Assembly: GCA_964650965.1 (NCBI GenBank)
Contig: CAZYYO010000032.1
Location: 1-29,342 of the forward strand
DNA: 29,342 nt
Direction: 5' to 3'
From: CAZYYO01 sp964650965
GTDB lineage: Bacteria; Bacillota; Clostridia; Lachnospirales; Lachnospiraceae
Position numbers and translations under genes: made by a program. Under the pieces are notes generated by a model. That model ran no database searches, was not told the origin of the DNA, and saw nothing but the letters and a program-made list of their open reading frames with translations. Below are positions 6,884 through 16,465 of the stretch, piece after piece; within the stretch, counting starts at the first letter, position 1, and every line of letters starts with the position of its first letter.

Positions 6884-9220
6884 ATGATTGAGGTAAAGGA
6901 CAAGCTGTATGTATTAAATACAGACCACACCACCTACTGTTTTCGTGTTATGGAAACAGGACAGCTAGAGCATATGTATTATGGTCGGCGTATTACCATT
7001 GGAGAGGGAACGCCTTTGGTGGAGAAGCAGGCATTTGCAGCAGGAAATGCCCTGGCCTATGACCAGGAGCATGTAAATGTTGCTTTGGAAAATGTTCGGC
7101 TGGAGATGTCCTCCTATGGAAAGGGCGACATTAGAGAGCCTATGGTTGAGGTGGTTTGCCCAGATGGCAGCAGTACCTTAGATTATGTGTTTCAGGAGGC
7201 TAAGGTAGAAACAGGCAAGGACGAGATGACAGAACTGCCCGGCTCCTATGATGACAGCAATCAGGTGCAGCATCTTACCGTTATCATGGTAGATCGAAAT
7301 CATGGCTATACCATGGAACTGCATTATTATGTATATGAGAAGGAAGATGTTATCACCAGAAGAAGCCAGTTTGTGAATAGCTCCAAGGAACCGGTTACCT
7401 TGAAGCGGCTGATGAGCTATTCCATGGATCTGGACCAGGCGGGATTTACCGTTACCTCCTTCCACGGAGGCTGGGCAAGAGAGATGAATAAGAAGCAGAC
7501 GGTTGTTACTGCTGGAAAATATGTGAATTCCTCATACACAGGAACCAGCTCCAACCGTACCAATCCCTTCTTCATGGTATCAAATCCTGGTACCACAGAG
7601 ACTGCTGGGGACTGCTATGGCTTTAATCTGATTTATAGTGGCAATCACTATGAAGCAGTCGAGGTAAGTAGCTTTAACAAGACCAGAATTACCGCAGGAA
7701 TCAATCCCACCAACTTCAGCTTTCGGCTGGAGCCGGAAGAGACGTTTTCATCACCGGAGGCAGTGCTGACCTTCTCTCATGAGGGATTTACAGGAATGAG
7801 TCATCATATGCATCATTTTGTCCGGGAGCATATTGTACGCGGAACCTGGAAATATAAGGAACGTCCGGTGCTGTTAAACAGCTGGGAGGCAAATTACTTC
7901 AACATTGACGAAGGCAGTTTGGTGAAGCTTGCCAAGGAAGGCAAGGACATTGGTATTGAGCTTTTTGTTATGGATGATGGCTGGTTTGGAGAGCGTAATG
8001 ATGATAAACGTTCCCTGGGAGACTGGACAGAGAATAAGAAGAAGCTGCCTCATGGAGTTGCCGGACTGGCGAAGAAAATCAACGACCTGGGGCTGGACTT
8101 TGGTCTATGGGTAGAACCGGAGATGGTAAATGTAGACAGTGTGCTTTACCGTGCACATCCTGACTGGGTTATGGAGATTCCGGGACAGGCTCATTCGGAG
8201 GGAAGAAACCAGAGAATTCTGGATTTGTGTAATCCGGCAGTGGTGGATTATATTACGGAGGAGATGACCCGTGTATTTTCTTCCGGCAACATTTCCTATG
8301 TAAAATGGGATATGAACCGCATTGTATCGGACTATTATTCACCTTATCTGGGAAAGGAACGACAGCAGGAGGTGGCACACCGGTATGTGATTGGACTTTA
8401 TCGCATGATGAACACATTAACACAGCGTTTTCCGGATATTTTATTTGAAGGCTGTGCTTCTGGAGGCAATCGGTTTGATTTGGGCATTCTATGCTACTTC
8501 CCGCAGATATGGGCAAGTGATAATACCGACGCCGTATGCCGTCTGAGAATTCAAGAGGGCTACAGCTATGGCTATCCCCAGTCTACAGTTACCGCACATG
8601 TATCTTCCTGCCCAAATCATCAGACTCTTAGAGTAACACCCTTAGAGTCCAGATTTAATGTGGCAGCCTTTGGCGTGTTAGGCTATGAATGTAATCTGTG
8701 TGATGCCAAGAAGGAAGATTTAGAGGCAATGAAGGCTCAGATTGCAGTGTATAAGAAGTACCGAAAGACCCTGCAGTATGGTGATTTCTATCGTGTCAGC
8801 AGCGGCAATATTTACCAGTGGACCATTACCAGTCCACAGCAGAATGAATCGGTAGGATTGCTGATGCAGTTAGAAGCCAAGCCGGGAGAAGAATATCAGG
8901 TGTACCATGGCTGTGGATTAAAGCCGGAGGCACAGTACCATTTCTTCAACAGAGAAATGAAGTATAATATTAAGAACTTTGGTGACCTGGTAAATATGAT
9001 TGCTCCAGTGCATATTCGACAAGATTCTCTAGTGCATAACTCCCTTGCTAAATTTATTAAGATGGATGGGGAAAAGGAAGATGTGATAGCTGCAGGAGAC
9101 CTTATGATGTATGCAGGTATTAAGCTGAAGCAAAGCTTCGTAGGAACCGGATATAGTGATCAGGTGCGGTTTTTCCCAGATTATGGTTCAAGAATATATT
9201 TTATAGAAGAAGTAAAATAG
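6884..9220 (+). CDS. alpha-galactosidase, GH36 family
   Basis: A 778-residue cytoplasmic-type enzyme (no signal peptide), the usual length for bacterial tetrameric GH36. It hydrolyses terminal alpha-1,6-galactose from melibiose and raffinose-type sugars by a retaining mechanism. An N-terminal beta-sandwich (about 1-330) precedes the (beta/alpha)8 catalytic domain. Visible catalytic region: VMDDGWFGERNDD (about 364-376), the nucleophile Asp476 in VKWDMNR, GCASGGNRFDLG, and the acid/base Asp546 in IWASDNTDAVCR. A C-terminal beta domain ends the protein. AGGAGGTAA lies just before the ATG, 47 bp after the symporter stop. It is last in the operon and closed by the terminator at 9234. Galactose released could enter the Leloir pathway via galT at the left edge. 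Confidence 0.96.
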   Translation: MIEVKDKLYVLNTDHTTYCFRVMETGQLEHMYYGRRITIGEGTPLVEKQAFAAGNALAYDQEHVNVALENVRLEMSSYGKGDIREPMVEVVCPDGSSTLDYVFQEAKVETGKDEMTELPGSYDDSNQVQHLTVIMVDRNHGYTMELHYYVYEKEDVITRRSQFVNSSKEPVTLKRLMSYSMDLDQAGFTVTSFHGGWAREMNKKQTVVTAGKYVNSSYTGTSSNRTNPFFMVSNPGTTETAGDCYGFNLIYSGNHYEAVEVSSFNKTRITAGINPTNFSFRLEPEETFSSPEAVLTFSHEGFTGMSHHMHHFVREHIVRGTWKYKERPVLLNSWEANYFNIDEGSLVKLAKEGKDIGIELFVMDDGWFGERNDDKRSLGDWTENKKKLPHGVAGLAKKINDLGLDFGLWVEPEMVNVDSVLYRAHPDWVMEIPGQAHSEGRNQRILDLCNPAVVDYITEEMTRVFSSGNISYVKWDMNRIVSDYYSPYLGKERQQEVAHRYVIGLYRMMNTLTQRFPDILFEGCASGGNRFDLGILCYFPQIWASDNTDAVCRLRIQEGYSYGYPQSTVTAHVSSCPNHQTLRVTPLESRFNVAAFGVLGYECNLCDAKKEDLEAMKAQIAVYKKYRKTLQYGDFYRVSSGNIYQWTITSPQQNESVGLLMQLEAKPGEEYQVYHGCGLKPEAQYHFFNREMKYNIKNFGDLVNMIAPVHIRQDSLVHNSLAKFIKMDGEKEDVIAAGDLMMYAGIKLKQSFVGTGYSDQVRFFPDYGSRIYFIEEVK

Positions 9221-9233
9221 AAGGATAGATTGT

Positions 9234-9267
9234 AAAACAGCAGCCCATATGACAGGGCTGCTGTTTT
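9234..9267. terminator. bidirectional terminator between convergent genes
   Basis: AAAACAGCAGCCC and GGGCTGCTGTTTT form a perfect 13 bp stem around the loop ATATGACA, with A and T runs on both sides. It closes the alpha-galactosidase operon (+) and the ClC gene (-), whose stop codon overlaps its right edge. Confidence 0.9.
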
Positions 9268-10528
9268 ATTGCGTTTTCTTATCAATGTAGTTGGATTTGT
9301 ATTTGGAGTACACGATTTTCTGGCTGCTGTATAAACCGTAGTATCCGGAAATCATATAACTAAAGGCAATGGAGATAAGGAAATATGGCATAGCCTCAAT
9401 TCCAAACAGTTCAAAGCAAATAAACAGGGAGGTGATGGGACAGTTGGTAACACCACAAAATACTGCACCCATTCCGATTGCTGCACACAGAGAAGGGGAT
9501 AACCCAACCATAGCTCCATAGAGGCAGCCGAAGCTGGCACCAATGAAGAAGGTGGGAACAATCTCTCCACCCTTATAGCCGATCGCAAGGGTAAGGGCGG
9601 TAAATATCATTTTCAATAAAAATGCTTCTGGTTTGACACTGCCACTCATAGCACTGTGAATCACAGATACACCGGTACCATTATAGGTTTGATCTCCCAC
9701 CAGGAAGGTGAGGAATAATATAAGACACCCACCAATAAAGCCTCTTAGGTATGGATTCTTCAGATATTTCTTATATAGATGCTCTGTCTCGTGAAGCAGA
9801 ATACAAAAAGCCATACTTACCAGTCCGCATAGGATAGCCAGACCGCTGATTTTTATAGCAGGAAGGATAGCAAAGTCCGGAATATTAACAATCTGATAAA
9901 AGGGGGCAGCTACGCCAAAATATGAGGCAATGCCTCTGGCAATCAAAGCTGCAATGGTGCAGGGTACCAAAGCTGCATAGTGCATAATACCAACACTTAC
10001 TACCTCCATAGAGAAGACGGCAGCAGCAATGGGAGTGCCAAATAGTGCAGAGAAGGCAGCAGACATGCCACACATAATCATAATATGCTTGTCCTTTTGA
10101 TTAAAATGAAACAATTTGCCCAATGCATTTCCCATACTGCCCCCCAGCTGCAGGGCTGCCCCTTCTCGTCCGGCAGAGCCACCCACCAAATGGGTCAGCA
10201 GTGTGGAGATGAAGATTAAGGGAGCCGTCTGGATAGGAATCTCATCATCGGAATGGATTGCCGACAGCACCAGATTGGTTCCTGTATCCTTCTCGTTGCG
10301 AAGCAGACGATACAGTCCAGTGATAGCCATGGCTCCAAAGGGGAGCAGCAGCAGAAGCTGGGGATAAGCCAGTCTTGTAGTAGTAACAAAATCCATACCA
10401 AAGTAAAAAAGTGTTCCAATTCCCCCTACCAGACATCCGGTAAGAATGGAGAAAACAACCCATTTTACGGTGGTACCTGCCCTTTGCATATTATGTTTGA
10501 TTTTGTGCTTTATTAATTCCTTATTCAT
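9266..10528 (-). CDS. ClC-family anion channel/antiporter, possibly fluoride-type
   Basis: A 420-residue protein with 10-12 hydrophobic segments. ClC signatures: GSAGREGAALQLGG (about 118-130) with the gating glutamate Glu122; GEIVPTFFIGASFG; and NCPITSLFICFELFG near the C-terminus. There is no CBS domain. The usual GSGIP filter sequence is replaced by GTNLV at 83-87, which recalls the Asn-containing filter of CLC-F fluoride/proton antiporters; that assignment is an inference from memory of the subfamily. No fluoride riboswitch is visible upstream. The start is at MNKELIK, with AGGA sequences a few bases upstream on the minus strand. It is a single gene, divergent from malQ and convergent with the alpha-galactosidase operon, so the context does not indicate its substrate. 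Confidence 0.88.
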   Translation of the reverse strand: MNKELIKHKIKHNMQRAGTTVKWVVFSILTGCLVGGIGTLFYFGMDFVTTTRLAYPQLLLLLPFGAMAITGLYRLLRNEKDTGTNLVLSAIHSDDEIPIQTAPLIFISTLLTHLVGGSAGREGAALQLGGSMGNALGKLFHFNQKDKHIMIMCGMSAAFSALFGTPIAAAVFSMEVVSVGIMHYAALVPCTIAALIARGIASYFGVAAPFYQIVNIPDFAILPAIKISGLAILCGLVSMAFCILLHETEHLYKKYLKNPYLRGFIGGCLILFLTFLVGDQTYNGTGVSVIHSAMSGSVKPEAFLLKMIFTALTLAIGYKGGEIVPTFFIGASFGCLYGAMVGLSPSLCAAIGMGAVFCGVTNCPITSLFICFELFGIEAMPYFLISIAFSYMISGYYGLYSSQKIVYSKYKSNYIDKKTQ

Positions 10529-10631
10529 TTCCTATGATATCCTTTGTTTCCTTGATGATAACCATTACGCACATGTCATGCCCTACAATCTTATCATGTA
10601 ATTTCATATAATTCAAATTACAATTCATCTG

Positions 10632-10658
10632 TTGCATTTATTCACAATATGGTATATT
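10632..10658 (+). promoter_or_regulatory. possible malQ promoter
   Basis: An extended -10 (TGG TATATT, 10650-10658) lies 38 bp before the malQ ATG. The best -35 is TTGCAT at 10632-10637, with a short 15 bp spacer. The extended -10 may compensate. No other convincing promoter is visible in the 167 bp divergent gap. Confidence 0.35.
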
Positions 10659-10695
10659 AGAAATATGAAAATGTAACAGAAAGACAGGTAGACAA

Positions 10696-12171
10696 ATGAG
10701 AAGCAGTGGAGTGCTGATGCATATTTCTTCTCTCCCTTCCCCCTATGGGATTGGAACCTTTGGAGAAGCCGCAAGAGATTTTATAGATTTTCTAAATGAG
10801 GGCGGGGTAAGGTACTGGCAGGTACTTCCCTTAGGACCCACCAGTTATGGGGATTCGCCCTATCAATCCTTTTCTTCCCAGGCGGGAAATCCTTATCTGA
10901 TAGATCTTGAACTTCTAATAAAACAGGGATATTTAAGCCGAGAAGCCTGCGAAACTGCCGTGATGGAAAGCAGGAAGAATCAGGTGGATTATGCCTTGCT
11001 GTATGAGAACCGTATCCCTCTATTAACACAGGCCGCAGAGAAATTTCTGGAGATAAATACGGATTCTAGATTTCTGACCTTTTGCCAGGAGAATGCCCAT
11101 TGGCTGGATGATTATGTCCTGTTTATGGCATTGAAGGATGCTCACAAGGGAGCACCCTGGTATCAATGGGAGGAGGAATTAAAGCGAAGAGATTTCCAGG
11201 CATTAGATAATGCCAGAGCCCAGTATCACACACAGATGCAGGTGTATCAGGTTCTACAGTATCTGTTTTATCAGCAGTGGAAGGCACTAAAGGAATATGC
11301 CCACGAGCATCAGGTGTTTTTTATTGGAGATATTCCAATCTATGTAGCCTATGACAGCGTAGAGGTATGGAAGGAGCCGGGACTGTTTTCCTTAGATGAG
11401 AAGCTACAGCAGGTTTATGTAGCAGGATGTCCACCAGATGCCTTTGATGAAAATGGGCAGCTGTGGGGAAACCCCATTTATCGATGGGATAAAATGAAAG
11501 AAAACGGATATCAATGGTGGGCAGACCGTCTGGGACATGTTTTACAGATGTACGATATGATTCGCATTGATCATTTTCGAGGCTTTGCCTCTTACTATCA
11601 GATTCCTGCAGAAGATACCGATGCCAAAAGAGGACAATGGCAGCCGGGGCCTGGCATGGATTTCTTTCATGAGATGAATGGTCGATTTGGTGAGATGCCA
11701 ATTATTGCAGAAGACTTAGGATATATTACAGAGGATGTAAAAGCCTTGTTAAGGGATACTGGTTATCCAGGAATGAAAGTCTTGCAGTTTGCATTTGATG
11801 AAGATAATGGCTGGAATGCCTACCTTCCTCATAATTATGAAAGAAATTGTGTGGTGTATCCGGGAACCCATGATAATACCACCCTTGTGGACTGGCTGGA
11901 CAAGGAGGAAAATGCGGCAAAGCATTGCAAAGACTATCTGGGATTGTCACAGATGGAGGGAGCACATTGGGGAATGATTCGCGGAGCCTTATCATCAGTA
12001 GCAGACCTTGCCGTGATTCCTATGCAGGATTTATTGGGGCTGGATGGAAGTGCAAGAATGAATACCCCATCCACCATAGGAGATAACTGGAATTGGCGTA
12101 TGAAGCCCCAGAAATTGCAATCATTAGCAAAGAAGCTTCAAGATATGAATATAAGATATAGGAGAACATAA
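10696..12171 (+). CDS. malQ: 4-alpha-glucanotransferase (amylomaltase, GH77)
   Basis: A full-length 491-residue GH77 enzyme, which transfers maltosyl and longer glucan units between maltodextrins in the cytoplasm. It begins MRSSGVLMHISSLPSPYGIG, typical of the family. Conserved blocks: GDIPIYVAYDS (about 213-223); the nucleophile Asp292 in IRIDHFRG; the acid/base Glu339 in IIAEDLG; and the transition-state Asp393 in PGTHDNTT. The Shine-Dalgarno is weak (ACAGGTA). A lipid kinase follows 46 bp downstream with no terminator, so the two may be cotranscribed. No other maltodextrin genes are nearby. Confidence 0.96.
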   Translation: MRSSGVLMHISSLPSPYGIGTFGEAARDFIDFLNEGGVRYWQVLPLGPTSYGDSPYQSFSSQAGNPYLIDLELLIKQGYLSREACETAVMESRKNQVDYALLYENRIPLLTQAAEKFLEINTDSRFLTFCQENAHWLDDYVLFMALKDAHKGAPWYQWEEELKRRDFQALDNARAQYHTQMQVYQVLQYLFYQQWKALKEYAHEHQVFFIGDIPIYVAYDSVEVWKEPGLFSLDEKLQQVYVAGCPPDAFDENGQLWGNPIYRWDKMKENGYQWWADRLGHVLQMYDMIRIDHFRGFASYYQIPAEDTDAKRGQWQPGPGMDFFHEMNGRFGEMPIIAEDLGYITEDVKALLRDTGYPGMKVLQFAFDEDNGWNAYLPHNYERNCVVYPGTHDNTTLVDWLDKEENAAKHCKDYLGLSQMEGAHWGMIRGALSSVADLAVIPMQDLLGLDGSARMNTPSTIGDNWNWRMKPQKLQSLAKKLQDMNIRYRRT

Positions 12172-12204
12172 TAAGTGAGCCAATATAGACTTACGTTTTA
12201 TGCT

Positions 12205-12210
12205 GGAGGG
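12205..12210 (+). promoter_or_regulatory. ribosome binding site fixing the lipid kinase start
   Basis: GGAGGG lies seven bases before ATG 12218. It lies downstream of the in-frame ATG at 12200, so the upstream ATG cannot use it and 12218 is the better start. Confidence 0.75.
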
Positions 12211-12217
12211 ACAAATT

Positions 12218-13135
12218 ATGTTATATTTTATTGTAAATACCAGGTCTAGAACAGGGAAAGCAGAGGAAATCTGGAAAGAGCTGGAACAGGAGCTGATTAG
12301 GAAGAAGGTTGATTATCAGGCAACCATTACAGCCTATGAGGGGCATGCCAGAGAGCTTGCCAATGAAATCTGCCAAAAACCGGGAGAAATTCGTCTGGTG
12401 GTTGTAGGAGGGGATGGCACGGCTAACGAAGTGATCGATGGCATGCATGATTTTCATAGAGTACAGCTTGCGTATATTCCTACAGGCTCAGGCAATGACC
12501 TGGCCAGAGGATTGAAGATTACAGGGACACCCTTAGAGGTTCTAGATCATATACTTGCTTCCAAGGAAGTGGTTCCTATGGATTTAGGAGAGGTGCAGTT
12601 TCCAGATGGCAGCAGTAGGAAATTTGCCATCAGCGGAGGGCTTGGTGTAGATGCTGATGTATGTAAACAGGCACTTACATCCAGATTAAAGAAATTTCTC
12701 AATAAGATTCATTTAGGACAGCTGACCTATGTGCTGCTTACCATAAAGACGGTATTTACCATGCCATTTACAGATGCAGTCATTACCCTGGAGGATGGAA
12801 CCAGGCGGGAGCTACACGGGGTCATATTTATGGCAGCCATGAACCATGCCTGCGAGGGTGGTGGGGTGCCCATGGCTCCTAGAGCCAGTGCTTATGACGG
12901 ATTGCTGTCGGTATGCTGTGTGTATGGTGTGCCCAGAGGAATCTGCCTCTTATTTCTACCTGTGCTATGTATGGGGAAGCACGAGAAGATTAAAGGATTT
13001 GAGGTCATCGACTGTAAATCATTGCATGTGGTCTTAAAGAATCCCATGATTGTACATACGGATGGGGAGTATTGTGGAGAGCCAAAGGAGATGACCTTCC
13101 AATGCCTGCCACAGCTATGCCGCATTGTTCAATGA
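12218..13135 (+). CDS. diacylglycerol kinase-like lipid kinase (YegS/DgkB type)
   Basis: A 305-residue protein of the usual length for bacterial soluble lipid kinases; it would phosphorylate diacylglycerol or a related lipid at the membrane surface using ATP. Motifs: MLYFIVNTRSRTGKAEEIW at the start, the nucleotide-binding VVGGDGTANEVIDG (Asp66 in GGDGT), IPTGSGNDLARGL, CEGGGVPMAPRASAYDGLL and HTDGEYCG near the end. Ser replaces Thr in the usual GTGND, a conservative change. An ATG six codons upstream is in frame but lacks a suitable ribosome binding site. Possible roles are DAG recycling to phosphatidic acid; the exact lipid cannot be told. It lies between malQ and the hybrid kinase on the same strand, and cotranscription is likely. 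Confidence 0.9.
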   Translation: MLYFIVNTRSRTGKAEEIWKELEQELIRKKVDYQATITAYEGHARELANEICQKPGEIRLVVVGGDGTANEVIDGMHDFHRVQLAYIPTGSGNDLARGLKITGTPLEVLDHILASKEVVPMDLGEVQFPDGSSRKFAISGGLGVDADVCKQALTSRLKKFLNKIHLGQLTYVLLTIKTVFTMPFTDAVITLEDGTRRELHGVIFMAAMNHACEGGGVPMAPRASAYDGLLSVCCVYGVPRGICLLFLPVLCMGKHEKIKGFEVIDCKSLHVVLKNPMIVHTDGEYCGEPKEMTFQCLPQLCRIVQ

Positions 13136-13174
13136 TAGGGCAAATGGACTGATGTTGGAGAAAGGGGAATACAA

Positions 13175-16100
13175 ATGAGAAAAAAGAAATGGTTGCGCAG
13201 GCTGATTGCATTATGTCTGGCAGCGGTTTTAATTTTACCGCTTCCAGTACAGGCAGTGAATGCGTCAGCCCTGCAAAATGAAAGCCAGACGGTTAAGGTG
13301 GGAATTTTCTCCCTTGGAAAGTTTATGTATTTTGATGAGGAGGGAAATGCAGCCGGCTATAATGTGGATTACTTGAATAAGCTGGCAGAAATTACCCATT
13401 GGAAATATGAATATGTACCCTGTGATAACTGGGTGGATGCTACAGATAAGCTGAAAAGTGGAGCCATTGATTTATTGGCACCGGCACAGATTACAGATGC
13501 ATTAAAGGCAGACTTTGATTATGCAGTGATGCCTATGGGAACAGAGTCGGCAGCAATTTATACCAAGAAGACCAGAGACGATTTGATGTATGAGGATTTT
13601 GCTGCCATGGCAGGGCTTACCTTTGGATGTGCCCAGGGATCTACCTTTGCAAGGAAATTTGTGGAAGAATATGCAGTTCATGCTGGATTTACCCCTAATA
13701 TCAATTATTACGCCAATACAACAGAACAGGCAGAGGCACTGAAGGATGGTCAGGTAGATGCGGTAGTTACCAATATTATGTTTGCCTCAGAGGAATTGAA
13801 GCTGTTAGGCTGGTTCTCTCCCATGCAGGTGTATTATATCAGTCAGAAAGGGAATCAGGAGCTTTTGGATACTTTGGATAAGGGTATGATGGAGCTTCTG
13901 GTAGAAGAGCCTAATTTTGAGTCCAATCTGATTAGTGAGTATTTTCCAGTATATGACAGCACCAATGTTAGCTATAGTGAAATGCAGTATCTAAGGGGAT
14001 TGGGAACGGTAAATGTAGGATATCTGGACAATCAGAAACCCTATGCATACACGGACGAAGCCGGAGAATTTCAGGGAATCGTAAAGGATATTTGTGAGAA
14101 GGCGGCTGGAAATATCGGAATCACCTTTCATTATATGCCGTTAACCAAAAGCCAGCTGTCCGATCGGGAGTACCTAGAACAAAATAATATATACGTGATT
14201 GCAAATTTTGAGGATGGCAGTGACGATTTGGTGGCAAATGGTGCTATGGTTATGAAAACCCAGTCCTATGCCCAGATTAATCCGGTGTTTGTGGCACCGA
14301 AGGATTATGTGCTAGATGAGGATGAAGAGTTTATTATTGCAGTGGATAAGAACTCCACGACGGTTACCCAGGAGTTCATAGATACCTACAGTAATGCCAA
14401 GATTGTGGAGTATGAATCTATCAGTGCCTGCTTCGATGCATTATATAAGAAAAAGGCAGATGTAATTGTTGGTAAGCAGTCTATCTTACAACCATATATG
14501 TCCAAGCCACGAAATAAGACAATGAATCTGATGCCGGTAAGTGCGTCTGGTCCCAGCATGTGTGTGGCAACGGTTACCTATGAAGACAGCAGCAGTCAGC
14601 TGAATGACACCCTGTCAGATAAACAGTTTATTTCCACTGTGGATAAGGGGTTAAATCAGATTCCCTCTGATGAACGGGATAAAATTGTAATGAAGCATAC
14701 ATCAGCTAATATTTACCACTACACTGTAGGGGATTTTGCTTATCAGTTTCGATATATGCTGATTATCTTTTTCCTGGGAATTCTGTTGATTATTGGGTTG
14801 ATTTTAATTATGTTAGATATTAAGCAGCAGAATCTTAAGGCAATGACCAAGAAGAATGAACAGCTGGCATTGGCCATTGATCAGGCAAATGGAGCCAATG
14901 CGGCCAAGAGTCGCTTCCTGGCGCAAATGAGCCATGAAATTCGAACGCCAATGAATGCTATTATTGGACTTACTACCATTGCCAGACAGGACGTAACCAA
15001 TACAGAGAAAATGAGAGATTCTCTTACCAAGATTGACGGGGCATCTAAGCTTTTATTAGGCATTATTAACGATGTGCTGGATATGTCTGCCATTGAAAGT
15101 AAGAAGCTTAAGATTGCAGAAGCAGAGTTTGACTTTAAAAATCTTCTTACATCCATTACGACTGTCTTTTATCAGCAGTGCAAGCAGAAGGGAATTTCCT
15201 TCCAAATGCGAATGAAGGGAGTAACAGAGGAAGTGCTTATTGGAGATTCACTTCGTGTGAATCAAATTTTCATGAACCTGTTATCCAATGCCGTGAAATT
15301 TACTCCTTCCGGAGGAGAGGTTAGTGTCCTGATTATCCAGGCATCCACTTCAAAGGATATGGTACATATGAGATTTGTGGTATCTGACACGGGTTGTGGA
15401 ATGAGTGAGGATTTGAAGAACCGCTTGTTTCAACCCTTTGAGCAGGAGGATGCTACTACAGCCAGAAAGCACGGAGGAAGCGGTCTTGGCTTGTCCATTA
15501 CCAAGAATCTGGTGGAAATGATGAATGGTAATATCCAAGTGGATAGTAAGAAGGATGTGGGGTCTGTATTTACTGTAGACATTCCATTTAAGAAGGTCCC
15601 AGGAGGCAGTGAAGGCAGGATTAGAGATGCCCACTTTAATGATATTCATGCACTGATTGTAGATGATGACCAGGAATCCTGTGATTATACTGAGATTTTA
15701 TTGGAACGTCTTGGAGTAGCACACCATGCGGTTAATTCCGGTGTAAAGGCACTTGAGGTTCTAGGACAGGCAGAAGAGGATGGCAATCCATATAATTTAT
15801 GCTTTGTAGACTGGAAGATGCCGGATATGAATGGAATTGAAGTGACCCAGAAGATTCGAGAAATCTTTGGAGAGGATACCATTGTAATCATTGTGTCTGC
15901 ATATGATTTAAATGAAGTAGCGGATGAGGGCAAGCGCGCAGGAGCAGATTACTTTATTCCAAAGCCCTTGTTCCAGTCGTCTGTATTTGATATACTTATG
16001 CATATTTCCAATGAGGATTATGTGAGAGTAGATGAGGCTGCAAATGTATCCGGAGACTATGATTTATTTGGCCATAAGGTGTTGATTGCAGAAGATGTTG

Positions 16101-16465
16101 CTTTGAATATGGAGGTGGCTGTAGAATTATTAGAATTAATCGGTGTGAAGGCAGATTGTGCAGAAGATGGTGTGTTGGCATATAATCGTTATATGAAATC
16201 ACAGGACAATGAATATGATGCCATCTTATTGGATATTAATATGCCGAATATGAATGGATATGACACAGCACGAAAGATGAGAGCCTGTGGCAGAGCAGAT
16301 GCTAAGGATATACCAATCATTGCAATGACCGCAGATGCATTTACAGAAGATATTACCAGAGCATTAGATTCCGGTATGAATGGGCATATTGCCAAACCAA
16401 TTGAGACAGAGGTATTATATAAGACACTAGCAAAAGCATTTTCGGAGAGAGAGGAACATGAATAA
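13175..16465 (+). CDS. hybrid histidine kinase with two extracytoplasmic SBP_bac_3 domains
   Basis: A 1096-residue membrane sensor. Order: signal peptide (about 1-27, cleaved near VQA); two solute-binding-protein family 3 domains in tandem (about 40-260 and 270-510); one transmembrane helix (about 528-549); dimerisation domain with His587 in MSHEIRTPMNAIIG; ATPase domain with N box (NLLSNAVKFTPSGG), G1 (SDTGCGMS) and G2 (HGGSGLGLS); receiver 1 with Asp879 in FVDWKMPDMNG; receiver 2 with Asp1020 in LLDINMPNMNG. SBP domains of this type usually bind amino acids, so small polar ligands are likely. The stop overlaps the start of the Hpt gene by eight bases, which suggests translational coupling. 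No DNA-binding regulator is nearby, so the output is unknown. GGAGAAAGGGG precedes the ATG. Confidence 0.95.
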   Translation: MRKKKWLRRLIALCLAAVLILPLPVQAVNASALQNESQTVKVGIFSLGKFMYFDEEGNAAGYNVDYLNKLAEITHWKYEYVPCDNWVDATDKLKSGAIDLLAPAQITDALKADFDYAVMPMGTESAAIYTKKTRDDLMYEDFAAMAGLTFGCAQGSTFARKFVEEYAVHAGFTPNINYYANTTEQAEALKDGQVDAVVTNIMFASEELKLLGWFSPMQVYYISQKGNQELLDTLDKGMMELLVEEPNFESNLISEYFPVYDSTNVSYSEMQYLRGLGTVNVGYLDNQKPYAYTDEAGEFQGIVKDICEKAAGNIGITFHYMPLTKSQLSDREYLEQNNIYVIANFEDGSDDLVANGAMVMKTQSYAQINPVFVAPKDYVLDEDEEFIIAVDKNSTTVTQEFIDTYSNAKIVEYESISACFDALYKKKADVIVGKQSILQPYMSKPRNKTMNLMPVSASGPSMCVATVTYEDSSSQLNDTLSDKQFISTVDKGLNQIPSDERDKIVMKHTSANIYHYTVGDFAYQFRYMLIIFFLGILLIIGLILIMLDIKQQNLKAMTKKNEQLALAIDQANGANAAKSRFLAQMSHEIRTPMNAIIGLTTIARQDVTNTEKMRDSLTKIDGASKLLLGIINDVLDMSAIESKKLKIAEAEFDFKNLLTSITTVFYQQCKQKGISFQMRMKGVTEEVLIGDSLRVNQIFMNLLSNAVKFTPSGGEVSVLIIQASTSKDMVHMRFVVSDTGCGMSEDLKNRLFQPFEQEDATTARKHGGSGLGLSITKNLVEMMNGNIQVDSKKDVGSVFTVDIPFKKVPGGSEGRIRDAHFNDIHALIVDDDQESCDYTEILLERLGVAHHAVNSGVKALEVLGQAEEDGNPYNLCFVDWKMPDMNGIEVTQKIREIFGEDTIVIIVSAYDLNEVADEGKRAGADYFIPKPLFQSSVFDILMHISNEDYVRVDEAANVSGDYDLFGHKVLIAEDVALNMEVAVELLELIGVKADCAEDGVLAYNRYMKSQDNEYDAILLDINMPNMNGYDTARKMRACGRADAKDIPIIAMTADAFTEDITRALDSGMNGHIAKPIETEVLYKTLAKAFSEREEHE

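Noticed and set aside
10529..10695. Fluoride riboswitch before the ClC gene
   Set aside because: The minus-strand leader lacks the conserved GGNGAUGG...UUCGCC pattern and the pseudoknot partner.
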